From CAYXFD01 sp964464175 (GTDB taxonomy: Bacteria; Cloacimonadota; Cloacimonadia; Cloacimonadales; JAJBBL01): a stretch of 64,000 nucleotides of DNA. Positions 1-9,059 of the stretch are shown here, in pieces. The DNA is taken from contig CAYXFD010000008.1 of assembly GCA_964464175.1 (NCBI GenBank), positions 40,242 through 104,241 of the forward strand, in the 5' to 3' direction. How positions within the stretch are numbered: the first letter of the stretch is position 1; each line of letters starts with the position of its first letter. The position numbers and the translations under genes are program-made. The notes under the pieces were generated by a model. The model ran no database searches and was not told where the DNA came from. It saw nothing but the letters and a program-made list of their open reading frames with translations.

Positions 1-1258
1 TTCTCCAGCCGGAAACATTGATCTCATCCTGATGCTTTTCCCGCAGATCATCGGCAATCTTATTCAGATTCTTAACAATAAGTCCGTTTTTATATTCAGT
101 GATGATTTTTTCAGCAAAAAATTCCGGGTTTTCATCTAACTGGATCATATTGGTTACATACGAAATTTTTTCGGAGGTCTCCGCTGATCTGTCTTTTGAA
201 AAGGATTGCCTGTACAATCTTAGTGCTTCCTGATAATTCCCTTCATTTTCAGCTCTCAATGCCTGATCAAACAGCTCTTTAGCCTGCCGGAGATCATTTC
301 TAAATTCTTCCGCCCTGGTGATGGCAGTAACTGCCGCCGGGTTATCCGGTATTATGGAGAATGTTTGACGGTATATTTCTATGGCTTCGGAGATCTTCCT
401 TTCTCTTAAAAGGTTATTCCCCTGTTCGATCATTTCAGTTATTGTCCGGTTAAGTCTTTCGGATATCTCCGATTTCAGTTCCGGGTCGTACTTTTCTGCT
501 AAAGAATAGAGTTTTTCTGCTTCCTGATACTGTTGCTTATCACGGTAATGATCGGCAAGTCTTAAATACTTCAGCCCAATCTCCTGTTTCAGAATTTCCT
601 GATAAGAATGAGGGTAGCTAAGAAGCTGTTCTAATCTCTCAATTGCCTCTCTGTCGTCAGAAATGGATTTAGCTTCCTCAATGAATTCCGGCAGATAATC
701 ATCGATAATCTCCTTCGCATCTTCGGTAAAAATTTCTTCTTTATCCCTCTCGACCAGAAGTACATAATTATCAAATATTGTCTGAGGTTCCATATTGAAT
801 TGGTGCAGCATAACGAGCCGCCGATAGATTACCTCGTTTAATGCCGGGATATCGGCAAAGGTCTCGATAATAAAATCGTACAACCCAATCGTTGCTTCCA
901 CATCTGCCTGGGAGGTAGTTTTGCCGACAAGAGTCAGATAACAATCTATCATTTTTTCATCGGCTTTATCACTGTTAGCCAGATAAAAGAAACGGATTGC
1001 CAGTCGGTAATTTTCCCGGTTCATTGCCTGCATTCCTAACCGGTAGTATGATTCCGAACGGTTATTCAAAGCTCTGGTTAAGAGTGCCCCGTCTTTGCTG
1101 CGGGCGATATATTCGTCATAATTCTCAATGGCTCCGATGTAGTTACCACGCTGCTGCAGATTATAAGCAGTAATATAGTAATTTGAGCTGCACCCGGAAA
1201 AAATCAGGATAGCCAAAGCTATTATCAACGCTAAGAGGTATTCTTGTTTTCTAAACAC
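1..1258 (-). CDS. TPR-repeat lipoprotein (3' end beyond window)
   Basis: The frame is open from a GTG start to the window edge (419 codons seen), so the C-terminus is missing. Residues 1-23 form a lipoprotein signal with hydrophobic core LALIIALAILIF and lipobox FSGC, predicting an acylated Cys23 and an envelope location. The rest is charged and helical, with TPR-like helix pairs such as NLQQRGNYIGAIENYDEYI and EGNYQEALRLYRQS. TPR lipoproteins usually act as scaffolds, but no specific partner can be named. The GTG start overlaps the end of the upstream metallo-hydrolase gene by 8 bases, suggesting translational coupling in one operon. No ATG lies close to the signal peptide, which supports the GTG. 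Confidence 0.8.
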   Translation of the reverse strand, partial: MFRKQEYLLALIIALAILIFSGCSSNYYITAYNLQQRGNYIGAIENYDEYIARSKDGALLTRALNNRSESYYRLGMQAMNRENYRLAIRFFYLANSDKADEKMIDCYLTLVGKTTSQADVEATIGLYDFIIETFADIPALNEVIYRRLVMLHQFNMEPQTIFDNYVLLVERDKEEIFTEDAKEIIDDYLPEFIEEAKSISDDREAIERLEQLLSYPHSYQEILKQEIGLKYLRLADHYRDKQQYQEAEKLYSLAEKYDPELKSEISERLNRTITEMIEQGNNLLRERKISEAIEIYRQTFSIIPDNPAAVTAITRAEEFRNDLRQAKELFDQALRAENEGNYQEALRLYRQSFSKDRSAETSEKISYVTNMIQLDENPEFFAEKIITEYKNGLIVKNLNKIADDLREKHQDEINVSGWR

Positions 1259-2018
1259 TTATCTCGTATCCGTCATCTGCGATATCAGCCCTGAGGGTGT
1301 TATCTTGGTTTAAGGCTTCTTGTAATCCGGCAGAAAGTCCATGAACAAGAATAATCCTTTTATCTTTCTGCCTGAGCAGTTTAACAATCTCCTCACTCTC
1401 CGGATGGATTGCATCAATGATTAGTATATCGCTGGCGGTGATGTAGTCCTTTAGAGAGTCTGTGGTTTTGATGTCTGAGCTTAACAGGATATTTTTCCTG
1501 CCGGTTCTGATAAAAAAAGAGTAAGAGTTCATCAAATTAGTTAGCTTTTCTTCCTGTATGAATTCCCGGTAATTAGAAAGATGGTCATTCATTACCGCTT
1601 TTATCTCGGGCAGATCTACGGAGAGGATGTTAACATCTTTGATCTCAATCTGATAACTCAATCTTTCCGGAAAGAGGTAAAACATATTCATAATCTCTAT
1701 GAAGGACTCCCCTCTTTCAGGGAGATAGATCGTCAGAGTTTTGCTCCTCTCTTGCAGATAGAGCATCTGGATAACCATAAAGAGTCCTGTGATATGATCA
1801 GGATGAAAATGACTAATGATGATGAAGTCCACAGCATCTTTATCCAGACCGTATTCTAAGAGTTTCTTTGCCGTTCCTTCACCGCAGTCAAACAGAACAT
1901 TGCGCTGACCGAGCTTACACCAGAAGGCGGAATGAGCTCTGCCGATAGCCGGCATTCCGGAAGCTGTCCCGAGCACCCGGGCAATTATCTCTTTTTTATC
2001 TTCCATTTGTTTGCTCAT
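1251..2018 (-). CDS. MBL-fold metallo-hydrolase, RNase Z-like
   Basis: A 255-residue metallo-beta-lactamase-fold protein. The metal-binding HxHxDH signature is present as HFHPDH at residues 70-75, preceded by the strand VLFDCGEGT. Later ligand candidates are the Asp in LLSSDIK and the His in ILVHGL. The early segment LGTASGMPAIGRAHSAF resembles the RNase Z/arylsulfatase-like branch of the family. RNase Z proper carries an exosite arm that I do not recognise here, so tRNA 3' processing is only one possibility. Its start overlaps the stop of the upstream glycosyltransferase-family gene by 4 bases (ATGA type), and its own end overlaps the following lipoprotein, giving a three-gene minus-strand operon. 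Confidence 0.8.
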   Translation of the reverse strand: MSKQMEDKKEIIARVLGTASGMPAIGRAHSAFWCKLGQRNVLFDCGEGTAKKLLEYGLDKDAVDFIIISHFHPDHITGLFMVIQMLYLQERSKTLTIYLPERGESFIEIMNMFYLFPERLSYQIEIKDVNILSVDLPEIKAVMNDHLSNYREFIQEEKLTNLMNSYSFFIRTGRKNILLSSDIKTTDSLKDYITASDILIIDAIHPESEEIVKLLRQKDKRIILVHGLSAGLQEALNQDNTLRADIADDGYEISV

Positions 2019-3142
2019 CTATCAGGTTTCTCCAAGTCTCTGTTAGTTTTTCCTTCCACTTCTGATTTAGCCTTCAATTGATTCTTTGTTACAACGATGG
2101 GGATAGAGTCGAGTTTCACTCCAAAAAGATAGAATCCTACCCCGAAAAACAGAACGGAGATGATAAGCAGGATATGGGAATTTGTTCTCAGAATAATTAT
2201 CGTCAGTAAGACGATAATGATGTTGATAAGATAGACAACCAAACTGGTTATCTTCGGAGATTTCAAGGCGTTTACGATCCGGTGGGTCGAGTGATCCTTT
2301 CCTCCCTGAGTCACTCTTCTTCCGTCCCGTTTACGGGTGTAACTGACCAGACAGATATCAAACAACGGGAAGCTTAACAATAAAACCGGTAAAAGAAAGT
2401 ACAGGTTGTTATTCATTCTGATCACCGCTAACTTTCCGGTCAAAATTCCCATCGAGGCAAGAAAATATCCGATAAACAAACTTCCGGCATCACCAAGAAA
2501 CATCTTCGCCGGATTAAAATTATAGGGGAGAAATCCGAATACTGCACCGGCAAAAGTGAGTGACAGTAATGAAATATAATGCATCTGAGCGACAAGAGAG
2601 GTTGTTTTGGTCATGAAAGCAATACTATAAAAACCCAAAGCCAGGATACCGGAAACCCCCGTGCTTATCCCGTCCATATTGTCGAGAAAATTGAAGGCAT
2701 TTATCAGGCTTACCATCCAGAACAACAAAATTGGAAGAGTAATAAAAGCCGGTCCGAACAGGGTTGTTAGGTCATTGGAGATCAGAAAGATCAGGGAAGC
2801 AATTATCTGAGCAAGGAATTTTACACCAGGTCTTAATGAATAACGGTCATCGAGTAAGCCGATGATCATTATCAGCAAGGCTCCTCCTAAATACCCTGTC
2901 AGAGCTCTATCAAATTGTCTGTGAGGAACGATCAGGATATCGTAGATTACCATGATGAAGAAGCCGGTGAAGACTGCTAAACCACCTAAGAGGGGGATAC
3001 TATGGGCATGTATCTTCCGCTGCGAAGGATTATCGACAAAATTTGTCTTCAAAGCCAACTTTCTGATAAAGGGGGTTAATCCAAATACCAGAAGAAATGA
3101 CAACCCTAAAGCCAGGGCATATTCATATATCGATGCATTCAT
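2015..3142 (-). CDS. Undecaprenyl-phosphate GlcNAc-1-phosphate transferase family (WecA/TagO-like)
   Basis: A 375-residue multi-pass membrane protein of the MraY/WecA superfamily, which moves a sugar-1-phosphate onto undecaprenyl phosphate on the inner face of the cytoplasmic membrane to start polysaccharide or O-antigen assembly. Diagnostic motifs appear in order: DNPSQRKIHAHSIP near residue 37, NFLDNMDGIS near 151, the Mg-binding MFLGDAGSLFIGY near 213, and HSTHRI near 283. The last is the polyprenyl-phosphate N-acetylhexosamine transferase His motif and separates it from MraY. About ten hydrophobic segments are visible. It is the first gene of the minus-strand operon and has a TTGACA promoter upstream. 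The exact sugar donor cannot be told from sequence. Confidence 0.88.
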   Translation of the reverse strand: MNASIYEYALALGLSFLLVFGLTPFIRKLALKTNFVDNPSQRKIHAHSIPLLGGLAVFTGFFIMVIYDILIVPHRQFDRALTGYLGGALLIMIIGLLDDRYSLRPGVKFLAQIIASLIFLISNDLTTLFGPAFITLPILLFWMVSLINAFNFLDNMDGISTGVSGILALGFYSIAFMTKTTSLVAQMHYISLLSLTFAGAVFGFLPYNFNPAKMFLGDAGSLFIGYFLASMGILTGKLAVIRMNNNLYFLLPVLLLSFPLFDICLVSYTRKRDGRRVTQGGKDHSTHRIVNALKSPKITSLVVYLINIIIVLLTIIILRTNSHILLIISVLFFGVGFYLFGVKLDSIPIVVTKNQLKAKSEVEGKTNRDLEKPDR

Positions 3143-3175
3143 GCGAATGGTTTTTCCTCTTTTTAATTATCAAAA

Positions 3176-3205
3176 CAATCTCTCAGTGATGTTCGTTTCT
3201 GTCAA
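3176..3205 (-). promoter_or_regulatory. Putative promoter for the WecA/TagO-like gene
   Basis: On the minus strand TTGACA is followed, 19 bases after its TTG, by AGAGATTG. Nothing like TATAAT lies at 17-base spacing. The same TTGACA/19/TAnnTTTG-like layout precedes several other genes in this window. The rest of the 3143-3482 gap is AT-rich, and I see no other gene or RNA in it. Confidence 0.45.
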
Positions 3206-3482
3206 AGATTTTATCAGACCAAAGGTGAGGCGAAAAGCAAACTCTCTTTTGTCTTGAGAGAACCCCAATATTTCAACTGAAAAGGAACCTGGCCTCTTTT
3301 GCCGGAGTTGATTACCATACCGGCAGAGAAATGAGAAGACATCTGTCTTGTATAAAATATCAGTGAGACGGTTTTTTTCTTGACGGCAAAGGTTTTCCCG
3401 AAAAAGATATAGCAAGAAAAAGATTCTGTCAGGTAATGACGGAAAGTAATTTTTATTATTAGCAAAGACCAAGGAGAGCGAG

Positions 3483-5006
3483 ATGAGAAAGATATTCCTG
3501 TTAATTTTTATTGTCATTGTGGTCAATCTCCCAGCACAAGAGATGAGCCCATGGTCAAACATCAGGCACAGCTCTTATACGATTGATAACAATCTCCATA
3601 TTCGAAGCGAGTTAGTTCCATTACCCGACTCTTATACGGAGTTTTTCTATTCACAAGGCTCCGGTTGGATGAATCAGAATTTGGTAAACATCACAGGAAC
3701 AACTTATGAGGCAGTTGTCCCGGTAAATCCTGATGAAACCATTATATGTCGTTATCGAAGCGTAATCCAGGAAGATTTAGACTGGCTGGAAGATCTCTTC
3801 CCAGATCTTCCCGATTCTTTGATCGTTATGATGCCGGGTTATCTGCCTGCTGATGATTTTCCTCCTCCTGCCTCTGAGATGGCTCATGTTGGAGACGATT
3901 CTGTCGGTGAAATTCCCGGAGATATGCCCGAATATCTTGATATTACTGCCCAATATTTCTCTTATTCCGAAACAAGGTTTTATACCGGGATATCTAATAA
4001 CGATACCGGTTTCCCTACCGGACCCTTAACCGGTCCGTTCAACATCTACGCCTCTTTGATCATTAATCCGGAAACTGCGGTTACTGATACTGTTCTATAT
4101 GCCCTGATCTATGCCCAGATTCCTGTAGTTTTAAATCCGGGGCTTTACAGGTTTTCCGGACTGGATTTCGACGGGATTCAAAGGATTGGTGACATTGAGC
4201 ACCATATCTCCGGTAATAATCTGACTATGGCCTGTTCGATAAACGAGCTGACTTCTGATCCCTATTTTGGAGAATGGCCTAATATGTCCAACAGTCTGAG
4301 CTTTGTTCCGATTACCATGAGGATAACACTGGCGATGGAGGTCGATTTGGTAGATGTCGGTCAATTGTCTCAAATGATCTTTGAACAGTATATAATAGAA
4401 CCTTTCACTAATTCTTTACCGGAGTTATCTGAGGTAGAGATCGATGTTCTGACAAATCTGACAACAATAAGTTTGACATACTATGATCTTGACGGGAATT
4501 TTCCGCTTGTTTCAGAAGTCATTATTGATGATACTCAGACATATCAATTCTTTCCCCAAAGTCTTGATTTTACCATGCCGGTAAATTATATTGCTACTTT
4601 TACCGGCGAGTGGACTGCCGGGCAGATAAGATTTAGCGATAATGCTTATGAAATGGTCACTCATCCTATTGTCTTAACGGCAGAAGATGAATTGTTACCT
4701 GCCATAGCAGAACCGGTGATTACTCTGTTTCCCAATCCCTTTAATCCGGCAAAGGGGGATAACCGGCTCAGTATTTCGGTAGATTCTCCAGGCGGAAATG
4801 ACGAAAGCCTGCTGGAGATCTTCGATATTAGAGGGAGACTGGTATATAGAACTATTACCGTTACTTCTCAACAGGAAGAGGCTAACGTTTACTGGGATGG
4901 TCAAACTATTCAGGGGAGCAAAGCTGGCAGCGGTGTCTATCTTATCCGTTATACGGACAGGACAGCGAACAGAAAAGCAGCTTCAAAAGTGTTGATTGTT
5001 AAATAG
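3483..5006 (+). CDS. Secreted protein with C-terminal FlgD/type-IX-like sorting domain
   Basis: A 507-residue exported protein. Residues 1-19 form a signal peptide (MRKIFLLIFIVIVVNLPAQ). The central part, about 20-400, is Asp/Pro/aromatic-rich with beta-strand character and matches no family I can name. The last ~95 residues begin with the hallmark FPNPFNP and continue LLEIFDIRGRLVYRT to SGVYLIRYTD, ending KVLIVK. This is the FlgD-Ig/type A sorting-domain pattern used by type IX-like systems in FCB bacteria, so surface display or secretion is predicted. A good Shine-Dalgarno (AAGGAG) sits just before the ATG. It ends shortly before obg. Confidence 0.8.
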   Translation: MRKIFLLIFIVIVVNLPAQEMSPWSNIRHSSYTIDNNLHIRSELVPLPDSYTEFFYSQGSGWMNQNLVNITGTTYEAVVPVNPDETIICRYRSVIQEDLDWLEDLFPDLPDSLIVMMPGYLPADDFPPPASEMAHVGDDSVGEIPGDMPEYLDITAQYFSYSETRFYTGISNNDTGFPTGPLTGPFNIYASLIINPETAVTDTVLYALIYAQIPVVLNPGLYRFSGLDFDGIQRIGDIEHHISGNNLTMACSINELTSDPYFGEWPNMSNSLSFVPITMRITLAMEVDLVDVGQLSQMIFEQYIIEPFTNSLPELSEVEIDVLTNLTTISLTYYDLDGNFPLVSEVIIDDTQTYQFFPQSLDFTMPVNYIATFTGEWTAGQIRFSDNAYEMVTHPIVLTAEDELLPAIAEPVITLFPNPFNPAKGDNRLSISVDSPGGNDESLLEIFDIRGRLVYRTITVTSQQEEANVYWDGQTIQGSKAGSGVYLIRYTDRTANRKAASKVLIVK

Positions 5007-5040
5007 TGAGATCTCAGGGAAGTTCAGGAAAGGGAAGCAG

Positions 5041-6072
5041 ATGTTTATAGACTATGCCAGGATAAAAATTCAAGCGGGTAACGGTGGCAAAGGGTGTATT
5101 AGTTTCAGACGGGAAAAATACGTTCCCAAGGGTGGACCTGACGGCGGTCCCGGAGGCAAAGGGGGAGATGTTATAGCTGTCGGAAATGGAAATATCAATA
5201 CTCTGCTGGATTACCGTTACCTTAAACACTTCAAAGCGAAAAAGGGTCAGCACGGATCAGGAAACAACAGAGCCGGTAAAACAGGAGAGGATTTGATCCT
5301 CCAGTTTCCTTTGGGAACTATCATCTACGAAATTAATGATGGTAAAAGAGAGATACTTGCTGAAATTGATTATCATGAGCAAAGAGAGATTATCGCCAAA
5401 GGGGGGAGAGGGGGAAAAGGTAACTCCTCTTTTTGTTCCAGTACCAATCAAGCTCCCAGGATTGCCGAAGACGGTATCCCGGGGGCAGAAAAGGAGCTGG
5501 AACTTGAATTAAAGCTGATAGCTGATGTAGGACTTGTCGGGTTCCCCAATGCCGGAAAATCTACTCTATTAAGTAAGGTCTCTGCTGCTCAGCCCAAGAT
5601 CGCCAATTATCCGTTCACGACTCTGGAACCATCTTTAGGGGTGGTTAGTGTGCAGGAATATAGTTCGTTCGTAATTGCCGATATCCCCGGTATCATTGAA
5701 GGTGCTCATGAAGGCAAGGGTCTCGGATTACAGTTTTTAAGACATATCGAAAGAACACGGGTGTTACTCTTTCTGATCGACTGCCATGTACGGAATCCTG
5801 CCAAGGATTATCAGATCCTGCGAAGTGAGCTGAGAGAGCATGATAAACATCTCGACAGAAAACCACACCTTATTGCTCTGAACAAGATCGACACGATCAA
5901 GCCGGAGATAAGAGAAAAAAGAATTGAGGAGTTAAAAGAGATGTTCTCTGCTCATCAGCCTGACCAGATCATCATGATCTCAGCAATCACGGGAGAGAAT
6001 CTTGAAGAATTAAAGGCTTCTCTTTTTCAGGTGGTGAGAAAAAGTGACTCAGAGAATAAAAGCCTGGATTAG
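5041..6072 (+). CDS. obg: Obg/CgtA ribosome-associated GTPase
   Basis: A 344-residue Obg GTPase, which binds the 50S subunit and acts in ribosome maturation and stress signalling. The glycine-rich Obg fold occupies residues 1-158 (GNGGKGCISFRREKYVPKGG, then GGPGGKGGDV). The G domain follows, with Walker A GFPNAGKST at 167-175, the G3 motif ADIPGIIEGA, NKID and a final SAITGE. The start at 5041 is chosen because family members begin MFIDYARI and the purine-rich GGAAAGGGAAG lies just upstream. An in-frame ATG at 4996 would add 15 non-family residues and overlap the preceding gene. The C-terminal TGS-like extension of some Obg proteins is absent. Its 3' end overlaps dprA by 29 bases. Confidence 0.95.
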   Translation: MFIDYARIKIQAGNGGKGCISFRREKYVPKGGPDGGPGGKGGDVIAVGNGNINTLLDYRYLKHFKAKKGQHGSGNNRAGKTGEDLILQFPLGTIIYEINDGKREILAEIDYHEQREIIAKGGRGGKGNSSFCSSTNQAPRIAEDGIPGAEKELELELKLIADVGLVGFPNAGKSTLLSKVSAAQPKIANYPFTTLEPSLGVVSVQEYSSFVIADIPGIIEGAHEGKGLGLQFLRHIERTRVLLFLIDCHVRNPAKDYQILRSELREHDKHLDRKPHLIALNKIDTIKPEIREKRIEELKEMFSAHQPDQIIMISAITGENLEELKASLFQVVRKSDSENKSLD

Positions 6073-7159
6073 ATTAAGTCAAACCAGAGATATCGGTTTA
6101 CTGAAGATCAGACAGCTGCTGAAAACATTCGGAGAGCCGGAAAATTTTGTCGGTAAGAGGTTTGAACAGCTTAAAGATGCAGCAGGTCTGAGCGATGAAG
6201 TAAAGAACAAATTAACCGCTGATACCGATCCTGAAAACTGGTCCGGTATCTGCAAGTGGATGGAACAGCACAAAATAGAGTTCACCTCCATCCTGGATGC
6301 CGATTATCCCGAACTGCTGAAAAACATCTTCAACCCTCCTCTTTTTCTCTTTTACCGGGGTAAACTTGTACCATCTGAAACCGGTGAGAGAGATAAACAC
6401 CCTCCGAAGGAACGTTGTCTGGCGATAGTTGGGACCAGAAAGCCCGATAATTACGGGATTATGATGACCCAAAGGATCACCGAAGGGCTGGTAGCTTCCG
6501 GTTTTACGATTGTCAGCGGCTTAGCTTACGGTATCGATACCCGCGCCCATCTGACCGCAGTAGAGAACGGCGGCAGAACAATTGCCGTCATGGGTACCGG
6601 TTGTGAGCAGATCTACCCCCAGAGAAATGCTAAACTTGCCGAACGCATCCTGGAGCAGGGGGCATTGATCTCCGAATTTCTCCCTGGCAGCAGACCTGAA
6701 AGATGGAATTTCCCCTTAAGAAACAGAATAATCAGCGGGTTGAGTGTCGGAACTTTCGTAGTTCAGGGAGAGAGATCAAGCGGTGCTCTTCTCACTGCGA
6801 AATTTGCCCTCGACCAGAATAGAGACCTCTATGCCCTTCCGGGAGATATAAACCGGAAAGTATCCGAAGGTCCGAACTATCTCCTGAAACTGGGAGCAAA
6901 AGTCGTTGCCTCTTTTGAAGATATTGTCGAAGAATATGATCTGATCCTGAAATCAGAGGATGCGCCAAAACCTGTTCTGACCAAGGGTGAAGCAAAAGTT
7001 CTCGCAGTTATTCAGGAGAATAAACCTGCTGTTAGTTATGATAATATCGTTTTAAAGACCGGACTATCGGTCGGAGAACTTTCAGCCATTCTGCTGAATC
7101 TGGAACTGAAGAACCTGATAAGAGTCGGTGACGGCTCAATGGTGAGTTCAGTCAGCTAA
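6044..7159 (+). CDS. dprA: DNA processing protein DprA
   Basis: A 371-residue DprA/Smf protein, which loads RecA onto incoming single-stranded DNA during natural transformation and is also found in non-competent bacteria. The N-terminal ~60 residues are a SAM-like helical region. The central Rossmann-like fold carries AIVGTRKP, IVSGLAYGIDTRAH, MGTGCEQIYP and NFPLRNRIISGLS, followed by GERSSGALLTAKFALDQNRDLYALPGD. The last ~60 residues resemble the DML1-type winged helix. It starts at GTG inside the end of obg (29-base overlap), so it is probably translated by coupling. No other competence gene is visible nearby. Confidence 0.93.
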   Translation: MTQRIKAWIRLSQTRDIGLLKIRQLLKTFGEPENFVGKRFEQLKDAAGLSDEVKNKLTADTDPENWSGICKWMEQHKIEFTSILDADYPELLKNIFNPPLFLFYRGKLVPSETGERDKHPPKERCLAIVGTRKPDNYGIMMTQRITEGLVASGFTIVSGLAYGIDTRAHLTAVENGGRTIAVMGTGCEQIYPQRNAKLAERILEQGALISEFLPGSRPERWNFPLRNRIISGLSVGTFVVQGERSSGALLTAKFALDQNRDLYALPGDINRKVSEGPNYLLKLGAKVVASFEDIVEEYDLILKSEDAPKPVLTKGEAKVLAVIQENKPAVSYDNIVLKTGLSVGELSAILLNLELKNLIRVGDGSMVSSVS

Positions 7160-7282
7160 TTCCTGTTCAGAAGCCCTTGTTGCTTGTCTGTCCCTGAAAA
7201 AGGAGGCAATGAAAGTTGTTCCGGAAAAGATCTTTTAGGGTTAAGTCTGTCAGGTTCAGAGTAGGGAAATGACTGTAAACTC

Positions 7283-8395
7283 TTAGTCTGAATATCCTTT
7301 GTTGCCGTAATCGCGGAAAAAACCGAATTCCTGCTGCTCCTCTCTCTCTGCTTTCTCTTCTGTATCAAGGTTAGACAGAGAGATACCCAAAAGACGGATT
7401 CCTCTGTTGTGCCGGTAATTGCAGGCTAAGAGTGCAGTCGCAGTTTGGAAGAGTGTCTTTTCATCATTAAAATAATAAGGTTTGCTCAGGCATCTTGTCT
7501 GTAGAGTGAAATCATTGTACTTTAACTTAAGAGTGACCGTTTTCCCTTTTATCCCTTTTTCTGTCAGAATAGCCGATACATCATGGGCTATCTTTCGCAA
7601 AACAGCCTCCATTTCCGTAAGACTATAAAGATCCCTGGCAAATGTCCTCTCTTTTCCTAATGACCTTCTTGTTCTGCTGACAGTTACTTTTCTCCGGTCT
7701 ATTCCTCTGACAATCGAGTGATAATAACTGCCGGCTTTGCCGAAATGTTTTATCAGTTCGGCCAGCGGCACTTTCTTTAAATCTCTTCCCGTCCTGATTC
7801 CCAGGTTGTGCATCCTCTCTGCTGTTGCTTTACCTATCCCGTGAAATTTTCTGATATCCAGTTCTTCCAGGATTGTGAGTGCTGTTTCAGGAGAGATTAC
7901 CGTTAATCCATCAGGTTTATGCATTTCAGAAGCTATTTTTGCTAAAAATTTATTGAAGGAGACCCCTGCCGAAGCAGTTAATCTTAAGGATTGCTTTATT
8001 CTTTCCTTGATCTTCCCGGCAAGTTTGGCTGCTGCTTCTATGTCTCTGGTTTGCTCGCTGACATCAAGATAGGCTTCGTCTATAGAGACCGATTCCACCA
8101 GCGGGGTAAATTCCAGAAATATCTGTTTCAATTCTCTCCCGATCTTGCTGTAAATATCATAACGACCGGAAACAAAGATTGCTTTCGGACAGAGCTTAAA
8201 CGCCAGGTAACTCGGCATGGCCGAGTGTATCCCATACCTTCTCGCCTCGTAGGAGCAGGTTGAAACTACACCCCGGCTGTTGGGAGGGCCGCCGACGATA
8301 AGGGGTTTTCCCCTGTATTGCGGGAAATCCCGCATTTCAACAGCGGCAAAAAAGGCATCCATGTCGATATGAATAATTCTTACATTTTCCTGCAT
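7283..8395 (-). CDS. dinB: DNA polymerase IV (Y-family translesion polymerase)
   Basis: A 370-residue Y-family DNA polymerase that copies past damaged bases. The N-terminal HIDMDAFFAAVE supplies the first catalytic Asp, and SVSIDEAYLDV supplies the second Asp-Glu pair. GVVSTCSYEARRYGIHSAMP and the RKFHGIGKATAERMHNLGI helix-hairpin-helix thumb are typical. The little-finger domain ends near LLGISLSNL. The C-terminal tail contains QEFGFF, a plausible beta-clamp binding peptide. It converges with dprA. I saw no clear LexA-type operator in the short gap upstream. Confidence 0.95.
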   Translation of the reverse strand: MQENVRIIHIDMDAFFAAVEMRDFPQYRGKPLIVGGPPNSRGVVSTCSYEARRYGIHSAMPSYLAFKLCPKAIFVSGRYDIYSKIGRELKQIFLEFTPLVESVSIDEAYLDVSEQTRDIEAAAKLAGKIKERIKQSLRLTASAGVSFNKFLAKIASEMHKPDGLTVISPETALTILEELDIRKFHGIGKATAERMHNLGIRTGRDLKKVPLAELIKHFGKAGSYYHSIVRGIDRRKVTVSRTRRSLGKERTFARDLYSLTEMEAVLRKIAHDVSAILTEKGIKGKTVTLKLKYNDFTLQTRCLSKPYYFNDEKTLFQTATALLACNYRHNRGIRLLGISLSNLDTEEKAEREEQQEFGFFRDYGNKGYSD

Positions 8396-8454
8396 GACCT
8401 GATAGCCAGCTCTACCTGTGTTTAGTTGTCAAGATCAAGATGAAGATATTAGAA

Positions 8455-8489
8455 ACAAAAAAAGGCGGATTACATAGTAAACCGCCTTT
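8455..8489 (-). terminator. Rho-independent terminator of the HU gene
   Basis: Inverted repeat AAAGGCGG (8461-8468) / CCGCCTTT (8482-8489). On the minus strand it is followed by a run of seven T and TTTG. It lies directly after the HU stop codon. Confidence 0.85.
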
Positions 8490-8505
8490 CACAAAATCCG
8501 AAAAA

Positions 8506-8778
8506 TTACTTAACAGCCTGTTTAAGCTTGCTGCCGGCTTTGAAAACCGGAACTTTTCTGGCTGCGATGGTAATTTTGGCACCGGTTTGCGGATTGACAC
8601 CCATTCTTTTCTTTCTTTTAGAAACAGAAAAAGTACCAAATCCCACAAATGTGACCTTGTCGCCTTTCTTTAAGGCTCCTGAAACACCATTTAACAGAGA
8701 AGTTAAAGCTATTCCAGCCTGTTTTTTAGTAATTTCTGCGTCGGAAGCGATCTTTGCGATCAATTCATCTCTTTTCAT
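8506..8778 (-). CDS. HU/IHF-family nucleoid DNA-binding protein
   Basis: A 90-residue histone-like protein that bends and compacts DNA. The helical dimerisation part (MKRDELIAKIASDAEITKKQ) is followed by GDKVTFVGFGTFSVSKRKKR and the DNA-contacting arm GVNPQTGAKITIAARKVPVFKAG, with the family's proline within the arm. The length is exactly that of HU. It stands alone, with its own promoter upstream, a GGAGG-type ribosome site and a strong terminator downstream, as expected for an abundant protein. HU versus an IHF subunit cannot be decided, but the sequence reads as a homodimeric HU. Confidence 0.95.
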   Translation of the reverse strand: MKRDELIAKIASDAEITKKQAGIALTSLLNGVSGALKKGDKVTFVGFGTFSVSKRKKRMGVNPQTGAKITIAARKVPVFKAGSKLKQAVK

Positions 8779-8806
8779 ATTTCCACCTCCATTATTTAGG
8801 ATGCAC

Positions 8807-8836
8807 GAAAGCTAAACACACTGAGATATCTGTCAA
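8807..8836 (-). promoter_or_regulatory. Putative promoter of the HU gene
   Basis: Minus-strand TTGACA (8836-8831) with TAGCTTTC (8814-8807) 19 bases after the TTG, close to the Bacteroidota TAnnTTTG element. The 8837-9059 stretch beyond it is AT-rich, and I find no gene or RNA in it. Confidence 0.5.
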
Positions 8837-9059
8837 TATAAATCTATAGTTAGCAAGGTTTTAAAGAACCTGCCAGGAGTTTCTGACCTAAAAACAGCGG
8901 TGAACAGCAGAGGACAGAATATGTAATTAAGTTGTAGTAGAGGAAGTAATTAGATTGTTTGATAATGGTTAAAAAAACAAATACAGGGCTTGATAAAAAG
9001 AGGGAAAAAAATTTCTAAAAAGTTAGTTGCTGCTCGAGGTGGCTGTTTTTCATTCATCA

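Noticed and set aside
3170..3562. 130-codon minus-strand frame between the WecA-like gene and the secreted protein gene
   Set aside because: It overlaps the start of the secreted protein and the putative promoter, and has neither a ribosome site nor recognisable domains.
8455..8489. Small RNA in the dinB-HU gap
   Set aside because: The only structure is the HU terminator. No promoter is seen that would give a separate transcript.
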